Shown one piece after another: positions 36,442 through 44,220 of a stretch of 64,000 bases of DNA (position 1 is its first letter; every line of letters begins with the position of its first letter). The translations under genes and the position numbers were made by a program. The stretch spans positions 1 to 64,000 of the forward strand of contig NZ_JBQHUB010000015.1 of assembly GCF_052065415.1 (NCBI RefSeq). Reading direction: 5' to 3'. The notes below the pieces were generated by a model. That model was not told the DNA's origin and searched no databases. It saw only the letters and a list, made by a program, of their open reading frames with translations. This stretch comes from Pseudoflavonifractor_A sp022772585 (GTDB lineage Bacteria > Bacillota > Clostridia > Oscillospirales > Oscillospiraceae).

Positions 36442-37260
36442 TTGAGTCTATTTCGCTGTCCCATCTGCTCCTCGCCCCTCCGGCGGGGCGAGCGGGCCTA
36501 TACCTGCCCCAAAGGGCACAGCTACGATATTGCCCGGGAGGGCTATGTCCACCTGCTGCCCGCCAATCAGAAGCACTCCAAAGCCCCGGGGGACGACAAG
36601 GCCATGGTGGCCGCCCGGAACCGCTTCCTCTCCGCCGGGCACTATGGTCCGCTGCGGGATACGCTGGTGGAACTGGCGCTCCGGTATACGGGGGAGCAGG
36701 TAACGCTGGTGGACTCGGGCTGCGGCGAGGGGTACTACACCGCCGGGGTGGTCTCCGCCCTGGGGCAGGACGGACGGACTGTGGAGGCAGCGGGGGTGGA
36801 TATCTCCAAATTTGCCCTGCGCCATGCCGCCCGGCGCTCCCGGGAGACCGAGTTCGCCGTGGGCTCGGCCTACCACCTGCCGGTATCCGACCACCGGGCC
36901 GACCTGCTGATCAACTGCTTCTCTCCCCTGGCGGCGGAGGAGTTCCACCGGGTGCTCAGGCCGGGCGGGGTCTTTTTCTATGTGGTACCGGCGCCGGAGC
37001 ACCTGTGGGAGATGAAGGAGGTCCTCTATGAGAAGCCCTACCCCAACCCGGATGAGACCATCCTCTACGAGGGGTTCCGTTTCCTGGAGATGGTCCCGGT
37101 GGAGGCCATGCTCCACCTGACGGGGCCGGAACCCATGGACCTGTTCGGCATGACCCCCTACGCCTGGAAAACGCCCAGAGAAGGGGTGGAACGGCTCAAG
37201 GCGCTGGACGCCCTGGATGTGCGGGCCAGCTTCCGTATCCACGTGTTTCGGGCGGTATGA
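36442..37260 (+). CDS. 23S rRNA guanine-N1 methyltransferase, RlmA family
   Basis: This 272-residue enzyme has an amino-terminal zinc finger (CPICSSPL...YTCPKGHSYD, CxxC-CxxH) and then a class I methyltransferase fold. LVDSGCGEGYYTAG is the SAM motif, GVDISKFALRHAARR follows, and the LINCFSPLAAEEFHRVLRPGG segment matches RlmA/TlrB. RlmA(I) or RlmA(II) methylates 23S G745 or G748 and can affect macrolide/tylosin sensitivity; which one cannot be told. The start is a TTG with AAAGGAG nine bases upstream. It is divergent from the ABC-F gene. Confidence 0.88.
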   Translation: MSLFRCPICSSPLRRGERAYTCPKGHSYDIAREGYVHLLPANQKHSKAPGDDKAMVAARNRFLSAGHYGPLRDTLVELALRYTGEQVTLVDSGCGEGYYTAGVVSALGQDGRTVEAAGVDISKFALRHAARRSRETEFAVGSAYHLPVSDHRADLLINCFSPLAAEEFHRVLRPGGVFFYVVPAPEHLWEMKEVLYEKPYPNPDETILYEGFRFLEMVPVEAMLHLTGPEPMDLFGMTPYAWKTPREGVERLKALDALDVRASFRIHVFRAV

Positions 37261-37266
37261 GCGAAA

Positions 37267-37294
37267 AAGCGCCGGACCAGACGGCCCGGCGCTT
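37267..37294. terminator. Terminator between rlmA and asnA
   Basis: AAGCGCCGG pairs with CCGGCGCTT around a 10-base loop; A- and T-rich flanks fit both converging genes. Confidence 0.75.
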
Positions 37295-37308
37295 TGTATG
37301 GCAATTTA

Positions 37309-38322
37309 TCAGAGGAGAATGACCCCCGCGTCCTTGCAGGCGGCAATGGTGTCGGGATCCCAGACGCTGGCCTGGACCTCGCCGATGTGGGCCTTGCCCA
37401 GCAGAAACATGCACAGCCGGGACTGGCCGATGCCGCCGCCAATGGTCAGGGGGAGCTTGCCCTCCAGCAGCAGCTTGTGGAAGGTGAGGGAGCGGCGGCT
37501 GTCGCAGCCGGCCACGGTGAGCTGGCGGTCCAGGGACTCGGGGCTCACCCGGATGCCCATGGAGGAGAGCTCGAAGGCGCTCTCCAGCACCGGGTTCCAC
37601 ACCAGAATGTCGCCGTTGAGGGACCAGTCGTCATAGTCGGGGGCGCGGCCGTCGTGGGGCTTGCCCGATTTGAGGGCGGCGCCGATGCCCATGACGAAGG
37701 TGGTGGGGTGGTCCTTCACCCAGGCGTTCTCCCGCTCCTTGGGGGTCAGGTCGGGCCACTTGTCCTCCAGCTCCTGGGCGGTGACGAAGGACACGTCAGG
37801 GCACACGGGAGGCAGGGCGGTGAGCTGAGGATAGACCGAGCGCAGGGTGGACTGGGTCTCGCAGATGGCCTTGACAATGGTGCGCACGGTGTTCTGCAGG
37901 TACTCCACGTTCCGGTCCCGGGGGGCCAGCACCTTTTCCCAGTCCCACTGGTCCACATAGACCGAGTGGAGGTTGTCCAGCTCCTCGTCCCGGCGGATGG
38001 CGTTCATGTCGGTAAACAGGCCCTCGCCCACCGAGAACTGATAGCGGTACAGGGCCATGCGCTTCCACTTGGCCAGGGAGTGGACCACCTGGGCGTCCCG
38101 GCCGCAGGCGGGGATGTCGAAGGAAACCGGGCGCTCCACGCCGTTCAGGTCGTCGTTCAGGCCGGTGGCCGCCTCCACAAAGAGGGGGGCAGATACTCGG
38201 CGGAGGTTGAGGGCCCCGCCAAGCGTGTCCTCAAAGAGGCGCTTGAGAAGACCGATGGCCTTCTGGGTATCATACAGGTTGAGACAGGGGGCATAGCCCG
38301 CGGGGATCACGGTCTTGAGCAT
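37309..38322 (-). CDS. asnA: Aspartate-ammonia ligase
   Basis: This enzyme makes asparagine from aspartate, ammonia and ATP. It has 337 residues and a class II aminoacyl-tRNA-synthetase-like fold. The start matches the family (QKAIGLLKRLFEDTLGGALNLRRVSAPLFV), as do FDIPACGRDAQVVHSLAKWKRMAL, SVYVDQWDWEKV and GGGIGQSRLCMFLLGKAHIGEVQ with the motif-3 arginine. SD AAAGGAG lies before the ATG. It is monocistronic. The leader is short (about 60 bases) with a small CGAGGGG/CCCCTCG hairpin and has no room for a T-box. Confidence 0.97.
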   Translation of the reverse strand: MLKTVIPAGYAPCLNLYDTQKAIGLLKRLFEDTLGGALNLRRVSAPLFVEAATGLNDDLNGVERPVSFDIPACGRDAQVVHSLAKWKRMALYRYQFSVGEGLFTDMNAIRRDEELDNLHSVYVDQWDWEKVLAPRDRNVEYLQNTVRTIVKAICETQSTLRSVYPQLTALPPVCPDVSFVTAQELEDKWPDLTPKERENAWVKDHPTTFVMGIGAALKSGKPHDGRAPDYDDWSLNGDILVWNPVLESAFELSSMGIRVSPESLDRQLTVAGCDSRRSLTFHKLLLEGKLPLTIGGGIGQSRLCMFLLGKAHIGEVQASVWDPDTIAACKDAGVILL

Positions 38323-38388
38323 AGCGAGAACTCCTTTACATCAGCATACGAGGGGGCCCCTCGATTTTACAAGCTAATTTACTAGCGT

Positions 38389-38417
38389 ATTATATCCCAT
38401 GGCGGGACGGCTGGCAA
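38389..38417 (-). promoter_or_regulatory. Promoter of asnA
   Basis: On the minus strand, -35 TTGCCA (38412-38417), 17-base spacer and perfect -10 TATAAT (38389-38394). Confidence 0.85.
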
Positions 38418-38449
38418 GGGCTTTCAGGAGTAAAAAACAGAGGCGGCAA

Positions 38450-38473
38450 AACTTTTTGGGGGCCGGAACCGTC
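38450..38473 (+). promoter_or_regulatory. Candidate ECF-sigma autoregulatory promoter
   Basis: AAC (within CAAAACTTTTT, 38447-38457), a 17-base spacer after AAC, then CGTC (38470-38473). This is the AAC-N(16-17)-CGTC layout of Bacillus ECF promoters (SigW/X/V group). It lies 70 bases before the sigma gene. Confidence 0.65.
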
Positions 38474-38543
38474 AAAGAAATACAAGAGCCTCCGGGGGAG
38501 CGTCTCCATGCGCCCGCCCGGAAGGGGAAAGGAACGGACCGCG

Positions 38544-39041
38544 GTGACAGACACCGGAGACAAACGGCAGCGCCTGACGGAATTCATCGTGGCGGGCCAG
38601 ACGGATTTTTACCGTCTGGCCTACAGCTACGTGAAGGACCGGGATACGGCGCTGGATGTGGTGCAGGAGAGCATCGTCAAGGCGCTGAGCAAATCGGATA
38701 CCCTGCGGGAGCCGGCCTATGTCAAGACCTGGTTCTACCGCATCCTCATCAACGAGTGCATGAACTGGCACCGGTACCGGCGGCGGGTGCTGCCCATGGA
38801 AGAGCTGCCCGAGTCCCCCGGCGGGAGCGAGCGGGACCATGAGGCCCGGCTGGACCTGTATGACGCCATCGAGCGGCTGGAGGAGAAGGAGCGGACCATC
38901 ATCCGCCTGCGTTTTTTTGAGGATATGAAGCTGGAAGAGATCGCCCGGATCACGGGGACCAACCTGAACACCGTGAAATCCAGACTGTATAAGAGCCTGA
39001 AACGCCTGAAGGAATGGACCGGAGAGGAGGAGACGCAATGA
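38544..39041 (+). CDS. ECF-type RNA polymerase sigma factor (SigV-like)
   Basis: This 165-residue sigma-70 family factor has only regions 2 and 4. Region 2 reads FYRLAYSYVKDRDTALDVVQESIVKAL and TWFYRILINECMNWHR. Region 4 reads IERLEEKERTIIRLRFFEDM, then KLEEIARITGTNLNTVKSRLYK (the -35 recognising HTH). GTG 38544 is chosen since AAAGGAA lies nine bases upstream; an ATG 12 codons earlier has no SD. Its stop overlaps the next gene's ATG (ATGA), coupling sigma and anti-sigma translation. An ECF promoter lies upstream, implying self-activation. Confidence 0.88.
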   Translation: MTDTGDKRQRLTEFIVAGQTDFYRLAYSYVKDRDTALDVVQESIVKALSKSDTLREPAYVKTWFYRILINECMNWHRYRRRVLPMEELPESPGGSERDHEARLDLYDAIERLEEKERTIIRLRFFEDMKLEEIARITGTNLNTVKSRLYKSLKRLKEWTGEEETQ

Positions 39042-39904
39042 AGGAGAAGGAAGCCTGGGAAAAAGCGCGGGAGCGCTATCAGTCGGCGGAGATACCGGAA
39101 GAATTGTCCGGTGTGGTGAGCGCCGCCCTCCGGGAGGGAAGGCGCCGGCAGGCATCCCGCAGGGCCGTCCGGCGGGGATGGGGCGCGGCATTGGCGGCCT
39201 GCGCCTGCTTTTGCCTGCTGGTGAACGTGAACCCCGCCTTTGCCAGCGCGGTGGCCGAGGTGCCGGTGCTGGGCAGCCTGGCGCGGATCTTTACGGCGGA
39301 GCGCTATCAGCGCCAGGACCGGGATCACCTCATCGATGTGCGGCTGCCGGCCCTGGCCGATACCGGGAATACCGATCTGGAGCAGCGCATCAACCTTGAG
39401 ATCAAAAAGCGCATTGATGATGTGCTGGCCGAGGCGAAGGAGCGGGCCAGGGAGACCCGGGAGGCCTATGTGGAGACCGGCGGAACGGAGGAGGAGTTTA
39501 TTCCCATCATCATCGACGTGGATTATGAGGTCAAGTGCTCCGACGGCCAGTATCTCTCCTTCCTCATCTGGAAGACCGAGACGCTGGCCAGCGCCTATAC
39601 GGAGCTCTATGCCTATAATCTGGACCTGGCGGTGGGGAAGGAACTGACGCTGCGGGATATTCTGGGGCCGGATTTCCAAAGCCGGGCCGACGCGGTCATC
39701 CGGTCCGAAATGGACCGGAGAGAGCGGGAGGAGGGCGCAGTCTACTTCCGGGCGGACCGGGACGGTGACGGCTTTCAGGGGATCGGGGCGGACCAGAAGT
39801 TCTACCTCAATGACCGGGGCGAACCGGTGGTGCTCTTTGAAAAGTATGAGATTGCCCCCGGTTCCATGGGGATCCAGGAGTTCACGATCCCTCTGAGCCA
39901 ATAG
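39038..39904 (+). CDS. RsiV-type anti-sigma factor (DUF3298 domain)
   Basis: This 288-residue membrane protein has a cytoplasmic amino part of about 50 residues, one TM helix (GAALAACACFCLLVNVN, about 51-68) and an extracytoplasmic region. The carboxy part (SFLIWKTETLASAYTELYAYNLDLAVGKEL, then DDFQ-like and GIQEFTIPLSQ) matches the DUF3298/DUF4163 fold of RsiV. In Bacillus and Clostridioides, RsiV binds lysozyme and is then cleaved to release SigV. Lysozyme sensing is therefore inferred. No classic zinc HxxxCxxC anti-sigma motif is present. Confidence 0.8.
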   Translation: MKEKEAWEKARERYQSAEIPEELSGVVSAALREGRRRQASRRAVRRGWGAALAACACFCLLVNVNPAFASAVAEVPVLGSLARIFTAERYQRQDRDHLIDVRLPALADTGNTDLEQRINLEIKKRIDDVLAEAKERARETREAYVETGGTEEEFIPIIIDVDYEVKCSDGQYLSFLIWKTETLASAYTELYAYNLDLAVGKELTLRDILGPDFQSRADAVIRSEMDRREREEGAVYFRADRDGDGFQGIGADQKFYLNDRGEPVVLFEKYEIAPGSMGIQEFTIPLSQ

Positions 39905-39976
39905 AATAGACGCGGCCTCTGCCGGTATGCCTGACGGAGGCCGTGGAAAAATTCCTGAAATTTTTGCACATTTCTG

Positions 39977-40005
39977 TTGACAAAAAGGCGGGCTTCGGGT
40001 ATACT
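39977..40005 (+). promoter_or_regulatory. Promoter of tRNA cluster
   Basis: Consensus -35 TTGACA (39977-39982), 17-base spacer and -10 TATACT (40000-40005), followed 35 bases later by the first tRNA. It is a strong stable-RNA promoter. Confidence 0.9.
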
Positions 40006-40039
40006 AACTCTTGCCCTGTTTAAGAGCAGCGGCTTAGAT

Positions 40040-40116
40040 GGCGGCATAGCTCAGTTGGCTAGAGCATGCGGTTCATACCCGCAGTGTCCCCGGTTCAAAT
40101 CCAGGTGCCGCTACCA
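40040..40116 (+). tRNA. tRNA-Met (CAT), elongator
   Basis: A 77-nt cloverleaf with encoded CCA. The acceptor GGCGGCA/TGCCGCT has a terminal G-U pair, the D stem is GCTC/GAGC, and the anticodon stem TGCGG/CCGCA holds the loop TTCATAC. It lacks the three G-C pairs of an initiator. The T stem CCCGG/CCAGG carries a C-A mismatch at its third pair, which is unusual. Confidence 0.93.
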
Positions 40117-40143
40117 TGGCTCCATGTGAGTCACATTTCGCTT

Positions 40144-40218
40144 GGCGCGTTGGTCAAGCGGCTAAGACACCGCCCTTTCACGGCGGTAACACGGGTTCGA
40201 TTCCCGTACGCGTCACCA
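40144..40218 (+). tRNA. tRNA-Glu (TTC)
   Basis: A 75-nt cloverleaf with CCA. Acceptor GGCGCGT/ACGCGTC, anticodon stem CCGCC/GGCGG with loop CTTTCAC, T arm ACGGG TTCGATT CCCGT. Confidence 0.95.
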
Positions 40219-40247
40219 TGACGGGAGAGGAATCGCTCCCGCCAATT

Positions 40248-40324
40248 GGAGGCTTAGCTCAGCTGGTTAGAGCGCCTGCTTCACACGCAGGAGGTCACTG
40301 GTTCGAGTCCAGTAGTCTCCACCA
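40248..40324 (+). tRNA. tRNA-Val (CAC)
   Basis: A 77-nt cloverleaf with CCA. Acceptor GGAGGCT/AGTCTCC, anticodon stem CCTGC/GCAGG with loop TTCACAC, T arm ACTGG TTCGAGT CCAGT. It is the last gene of the cluster. A diverged copy of its 3' half lies at 48846, so it may have been the integration site of the island that follows. Confidence 0.95.
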
Positions 40325-40360
40325 AATCCTTGGAAACCAAGCGTTTCCAAGGATTTTTTT
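40324..40360 (+). terminator. Terminator of tRNA cluster
   Basis: The 14-bp stem AAATCCTTGGAAAC pairs with GTTTCCAAGGATTT, and a T7 run follows. Confidence 0.9.
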
Positions 40361-40504
40361 ATTTTTCCGCAAACGAGTGACCTCCTGTTTTTTCGTTGGA
40401 ATTTTGAAGAATCAGGAGAACACTCACATGGCAGGAATCAAGATGCCCGCAGCACGTTCCACGGAAGAGGCCTTTTGCATCCCGTGAGGAATTACAAAGA
40501 TGCA

Positions 40505-40541
40505 AACCCGGAAATCATTACGCCGCAATGATTTCCGGGTT
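40505..40541. terminator. Hairpin in island left flank
   Basis: The 15-bp stem AACCCGGAAATCATT pairs with AATGATTTCCGGGTT around a 7-base loop. No gene precedes it on the plus strand apart from a 19-codon frame (40427-40486), so it may be the remnant terminator of a lost gene. The rest of 40361-40600 shows nothing recognisable. Confidence 0.6.
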
Positions 40542-40610
40542 ATATTTGACTTGTTTTTCAAAAATGGACTGCTTTGATTTTCCGCAGGAGTATAGGCTGG
40601 CAAGGTATAG

Positions 40611-40717
40611 TAATGTCTGCTGAATAAACCGCTTTGCGGTTTATTCGTGCGGCAACAGCCGCACAATTCGATCAAAAGGGCCATTCTCAGCCCTTTTGAT
40701 CGAATTCAGGCATTATA
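40611..40717. repeat. Multi-hairpin intergenic repeat, copy D (inverted)
   Basis: A full copy in the opposite orientation: TAATGTCTGCTGAATAAACC, GCGGTTTATT, GTGCGGC AACA GCCGCAC, the GATCAAAAGGGC hairpin and GAATTCAGGCATTATA. It lies inside the accessory island, upstream of the BlaI-like gene, so the element was active after or during island arrival. Confidence 0.88.
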
Positions 40718-40766
40718 GTAGGAGAACAGGGCATATTACGGGTTTCAAAAAAGATTGGGAAAACTG

Positions 40767-40819
40767 TTGACAGGGCAGTTTACATCATATAGACTTTTAT
40801 TGAAGACTACAAATTGTAG
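40767..40819 (+). promoter_or_regulatory. Promoter and BlaI-type operator
   Basis: -35 TTGACA (40767-40772), 17-base spacer and -10 TAGACT (40790-40795). The perfect palindrome CTACAA A TTGTAG (40807-40819) just downstream has the TACA/TGTA cores of BlaI/MecI operators. Confidence 0.75.
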
Positions 40820-40834
40820 ACTGGAGGCTGTGTG

Positions 40835-41194
40835 ATGAGTGAACTGAGAATGGGAGCCATTGAATCCCGCTTTGCGGATATGATCTGGGAAAACGAACCT
40901 GTCCATTCCCCGGAACTGGTAAAGCTGGCGGAACGGGAACTGAGTTGGAAGAAATCCACCACATACACCGTGCTGAAGCGGCTGTGTGAACGGGGCATTT
41001 TTCAAAACCAGGGCGGTATCGTGACCTCCCTGATCTCCCGGCAGGATTTTTACGCGGTGCAGAGCGAGAAGTTTGTAGAGGAGACCTTTTCCGGCTCCCT
41101 CCCGGCGTTTCTGGCTGCCTTTACCACCAGAAAGAAACTGTCCGAGGAGGAAATCACGGAACTGCAGGCGCTGATCGACCAGAGCAGGAGGTGA
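40835..41194 (+). CDS. BlaI/MecI/CopY-family transcriptional repressor
   Basis: This 119-residue winged-helix repressor begins MSELRMGAIESRFADMIWEN. The recognition helix region is KKSTTYTVLKRLCERGIFQ, typical of BlaI/MecI. The carboxy end (SLPAFLAAFTTRKKLSEEEITELQALIDQSRR) is the dimer helix. ATG 40835 has GGAGG seven bases upstream. An operator overlaps its leader. The BlaR1-like sensor gene starts 5 bases after its stop, giving the classic repressor/sensor-protease pair. No beta-lactamase gene is present. Confidence 0.88.
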   Translation: MSELRMGAIESRFADMIWENEPVHSPELVKLAERELSWKKSTTYTVLKRLCERGIFQNQGGIVTSLISRQDFYAVQSEKFVEETFSGSLPAFLAAFTTRKKLSEEEITELQALIDQSRR

Positions 41195-41199
41195 CAGGA

Positions 41200-43893
41200 A
41201 TGGGGGACGTTCTTTCCTATGAGCTGTTTCCTGCCGTGATCAACATGAGCGTGACGGCCAGCGTGGTAATTCTGTTTGTATTGCTGGCGAGATTGCCGCT
41301 GAAAAAGGCACCAAAGCTCTTTTCCTACGCGCTTTGGGCGGTGGTGCTGTTTCGGCTGCTCTGCCCGGTGTCCGTCACCACAGGCTTCTCCCTGCTGGGT
41401 TTGCTTGATGCGCCTGTAACCGAAACCACGACCCACACCACAGCGGTGGAATACATTCCGCAGAACGTGGTCCACACCCCTGATTCCGGAGTAAAACTTC
41501 CTGTGCCGGAGGTGGATCAGGCTGTCAATGAAGCGCTCCCGCAAGGGGAAGAGCAGACGGCGGCGGACCCGCTGGAAGTCCCTGCCGCGCTGGCTGCGCT
41601 GACGTGGCTGGCGGGAATTGGTGTTATGGCCGCTTACAGTGTGGTGTCCCTGCTCCGGCTCCGCCGCAGGCTGGCGGAGGCCGTACCGCTGCGAGGTAAT
41701 ATCTATCTGGCTGACTATATCGAGTCTCCTTTTGTTATGGGTATCCTTCGCCCGAAGATCTATCTGCCCTCCTCCCTGCCGGAGCAGGAGCAGGGCTATA
41801 TCATCCTCCATGAGCAGCACCACATCCGCCGGGGAGACCATATCATCAAGGGCCTTGCTTTTATCGCCCTGTGCGTCCACTGGTTCAATCCGCTGGTCTG
41901 GGCGGCCTTTATTCTGTCCTCCAGGGACATGGAGATGAGCTGTGACGAGGCGGTGGTGAAGAAGCTGGGCGAGGGCATCCGGGCGGATTACTCCGCGTCC
42001 CTCCTGAGCTTTGCCACCGGCCGCCGCATCATCGCCGGGACGCCTCTGGCATTTGGGGAGGGAGATACCAGGAGCCGTGTCCGCAATCTCGCAAACTGGA
42101 AAAAGCCTGCCTTCCTGGTTATATTGACTTCAGCGATCCTTTGCGCTGTGGCAGCCGTGTGCCTGCTGACCAATCCCGAAGAAAACCCTGAAGGCCTTCC
42201 GACCCTTGAGCAGACATATTTGGCCATTTCAAGTAAGGGGGAAGACTTCGATGTTGGCCTGAAAGGGTGTCCCCGCGACCGTCTGATCGACTGCTGGGGT
42301 GAACCGGATGATATGCTGTCCGGCTTCTGGGGAGATATTTGGGAACTCACCGGTTTGGCTGAGGTGATCGTCTACTACGACCAGGACGGACTGGTTGAAC
42401 AAATCAGAGTAAATGATATTGAGAATCCGGAGCTTGCTTCTGCACCAACAGAGCCTGTGTTGTGGACTTATTCTCCTATGATGAGCGCCACCTGGCACGC
42501 GGCGTTCCACTTCCGTTTCGACCTGAATTACTCCCATATTGAGGCGTCCTGCGACAACGGAATGCTGTGGAACCCGGACGCGGAGGGGCAGCCCAGGGAA
42601 AAAACGCTGCGTTTTGAAGCGGGCGAGCCGGTCTGCTGGAGTCCGGGGATCGACGGTGAAACGCTCACAGATACGGCGGAAGCGGCGACGATCCGCTTTA
42701 CTGTATACGACGGTGGAGAGATTCTCTATACAGGCGTATTGGAGATCACCCGGACCGGAACAGAAAACGGCCAGAGCTTCTATGAGGCAAGGCTGGGCGG
42801 CACCTATCTTCTGGCACTGCGGCAGAACGCTGACAACATGGGCGCATCCCTTGTCCTCTCCGATCATGCCGCGATCATTGCTTTTTCTGACTTGAATCAT
42901 AACCGCGTGAATGAGAATATCGTGGTGCGGGAAGTGGAACCGGGTATGCTCTATGAGCTGACGGTGGAAGAAAACGGCACGGAGATCTGGTCAACACAGG
43001 CCAGTCCTGCCCATGCGGGCTGGAACACCATTATGCTCTGTAGCGACAGTGAAGGCGATTATCTGGTGCAGTATCTGCCCGCCATGTTTCAGGGCGCGGG
43101 CAGCTATACCTGCACGGTGTTCTCCCTGGAGGGCGGGCAGGAGACTGTGAAAGCGGAATGGTCTGTGGACTTTGCGCTTCCTGTGGAGGAGACGCCTGAG
43201 ATGGCGCGGTTTGCCAAAGAAGTCGGTATCCTTCTGAGAAATTGCAGCGTACTGCTGTCCACGGAGCAGGGGATCGTTGTGGACCGACCGGTCAGCGCGT
43301 CCAGTTTGCCCCAGATCTATCCGGTCCGGTTTGACCCGGAGGAAATTCAGGCCGCCCTTGATGGCACTGCTGATGCGGGGAAGCTCACCTCCAACGCCGC
43401 GCAGTTCCCGGACACAGCTCTGGAGCTTGTCTTTGCCAGCGGTGCGGGCGGGTGGGAAACGGTGCTGACGCTCCGGCCCGACGGCAGCTTTACAGGCCAA
43501 TACAGCGACGCGGAAATGGGAGTCAGTTCGACGGATTTTCCCAACGGCACCCGTTATGTCAGTGAGTTTTCCGGCCGCTTTACAGACATTCAGCAGATCA
43601 GCGATTACGCCTGGTCCATGAAGCTGTCGGAGCTGACCACGGAAAGAGAAGCGGAACAGACCTGGATCGAAGGCGGCGTGCGCTATATTTCCGCGGAGCC
43701 ATACGGCGTGACCGGCGGAAATACATTTATTCTGTACGCTCCGGGAACACCCGCAGATGAACTTCCGGCGGATTGCCGGGACTGGTGGCCGGATGCCTAT
43801 CAGTGGCGCAAAGGTGAAATCGAGCAGTTGGAGGGCTGGGGCCTTTGCAATGTGGAAACTGGCCAGGGCTTCTTTACCTCGTGGCTCTCCTGA
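41200..43893 (+). CDS. BlaR1/M56-family membrane metalloprotease with large extracytoplasmic region
   Basis: This 897-residue protein has the BlaR1/MecR1 membrane zinc-protease part in its first ~325 residues, with TM helices at about 10-35, 40-65, 120-140 and 310-330. The metalloprotease motif HEQHH is at 204-208, with SSRDMEMSCDEAVVKKLG after it. In place of a penicillin-binding sensor domain there are about 560 extracytoplasmic residues. These contain an EQTYLAISSKGEDFDVGLKG segment and several beta-rich blocks; no SxxK/KTG penicillin-binding set was noticed. The signal is thus probably not a beta-lactam. ATG 41200 follows AGGAGG. Cleavage of the adjacent repressor is the expected role. 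Confidence 0.85.
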   Translation: MGDVLSYELFPAVINMSVTASVVILFVLLARLPLKKAPKLFSYALWAVVLFRLLCPVSVTTGFSLLGLLDAPVTETTTHTTAVEYIPQNVVHTPDSGVKLPVPEVDQAVNEALPQGEEQTAADPLEVPAALAALTWLAGIGVMAAYSVVSLLRLRRRLAEAVPLRGNIYLADYIESPFVMGILRPKIYLPSSLPEQEQGYIILHEQHHIRRGDHIIKGLAFIALCVHWFNPLVWAAFILSSRDMEMSCDEAVVKKLGEGIRADYSASLLSFATGRRIIAGTPLAFGEGDTRSRVRNLANWKKPAFLVILTSAILCAVAAVCLLTNPEENPEGLPTLEQTYLAISSKGEDFDVGLKGCPRDRLIDCWGEPDDMLSGFWGDIWELTGLAEVIVYYDQDGLVEQIRVNDIENPELASAPTEPVLWTYSPMMSATWHAAFHFRFDLNYSHIEASCDNGMLWNPDAEGQPREKTLRFEAGEPVCWSPGIDGETLTDTAEAATIRFTVYDGGEILYTGVLEITRTGTENGQSFYEARLGGTYLLALRQNADNMGASLVLSDHAAIIAFSDLNHNRVNENIVVREVEPGMLYELTVEENGTEIWSTQASPAHAGWNTIMLCSDSEGDYLVQYLPAMFQGAGSYTCTVFSLEGGQETVKAEWSVDFALPVEETPEMARFAKEVGILLRNCSVLLSTEQGIVVDRPVSASSLPQIYPVRFDPEEIQAALDGTADAGKLTSNAAQFPDTALELVFASGAGGWETVLTLRPDGSFTGQYSDAEMGVSSTDFPNGTRYVSEFSGRFTDIQQISDYAWSMKLSELTTEREAEQTWIEGGVRYISAEPYGVTGGNTFILYAPGTPADELPADCRDWWPDAYQWRKGEIEQLEGWGLCNVETGQGFFTSWLS

Positions 43894-44220
43894 CGCGGCT
43901 ATGTGGGAGCCCACTTCCCAGACAGCTTGGTTGAATGAACAGGCACCCCGTTTTCCTCCGGAGCGCCTGCATCCCTGCCGGGCGGCGGTATTCCTCGGTT
44001 TTCACCGCCTCGGGCCGGCGCCATCATGGTGTCGGAGACACGGCTCCATCACTTCCATTTCGGCTGGAGCACGGGGCGCAGCATTGGGGCAGGGAAAGGA
44101 CAAATTTCAAAAACTATTGACTACCGAACGATAGGTAGCTATACTATAAACAGTTATAAAGGGTATGTCATGTTTAACGCAGGCGGCAGAATACTCTGGT
44201 ACATTGAAGGAGAAATGGTT
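43894..44220. other. Intergenic region in island
   Basis: 327 bases between the BlaR-like gene and tetR. Apart from the tetR promoter/operator (44117-44145) no coding or RNA signal was recognised; the GC-rich first half may be a gene remnant. Confidence 0.4.
44117..44145 (+). promoter_or_regulatory. tetR promoter with overlapping operator
   Basis: -35 TTGACT (44117-44122), 17-base spacer and -10 TATACT (44140-44145). The spacer holds the palindrome CTACC-N8-GGTAG (44121-44138), whose core CTACCGAACGA recurs at 45389. Confidence 0.8.

Noticed and set aside
38323..38388. T-box in the asnA leader
   Set aside because: The leader is only about 60 bases and lacks the T-box sequence and specifier stem.
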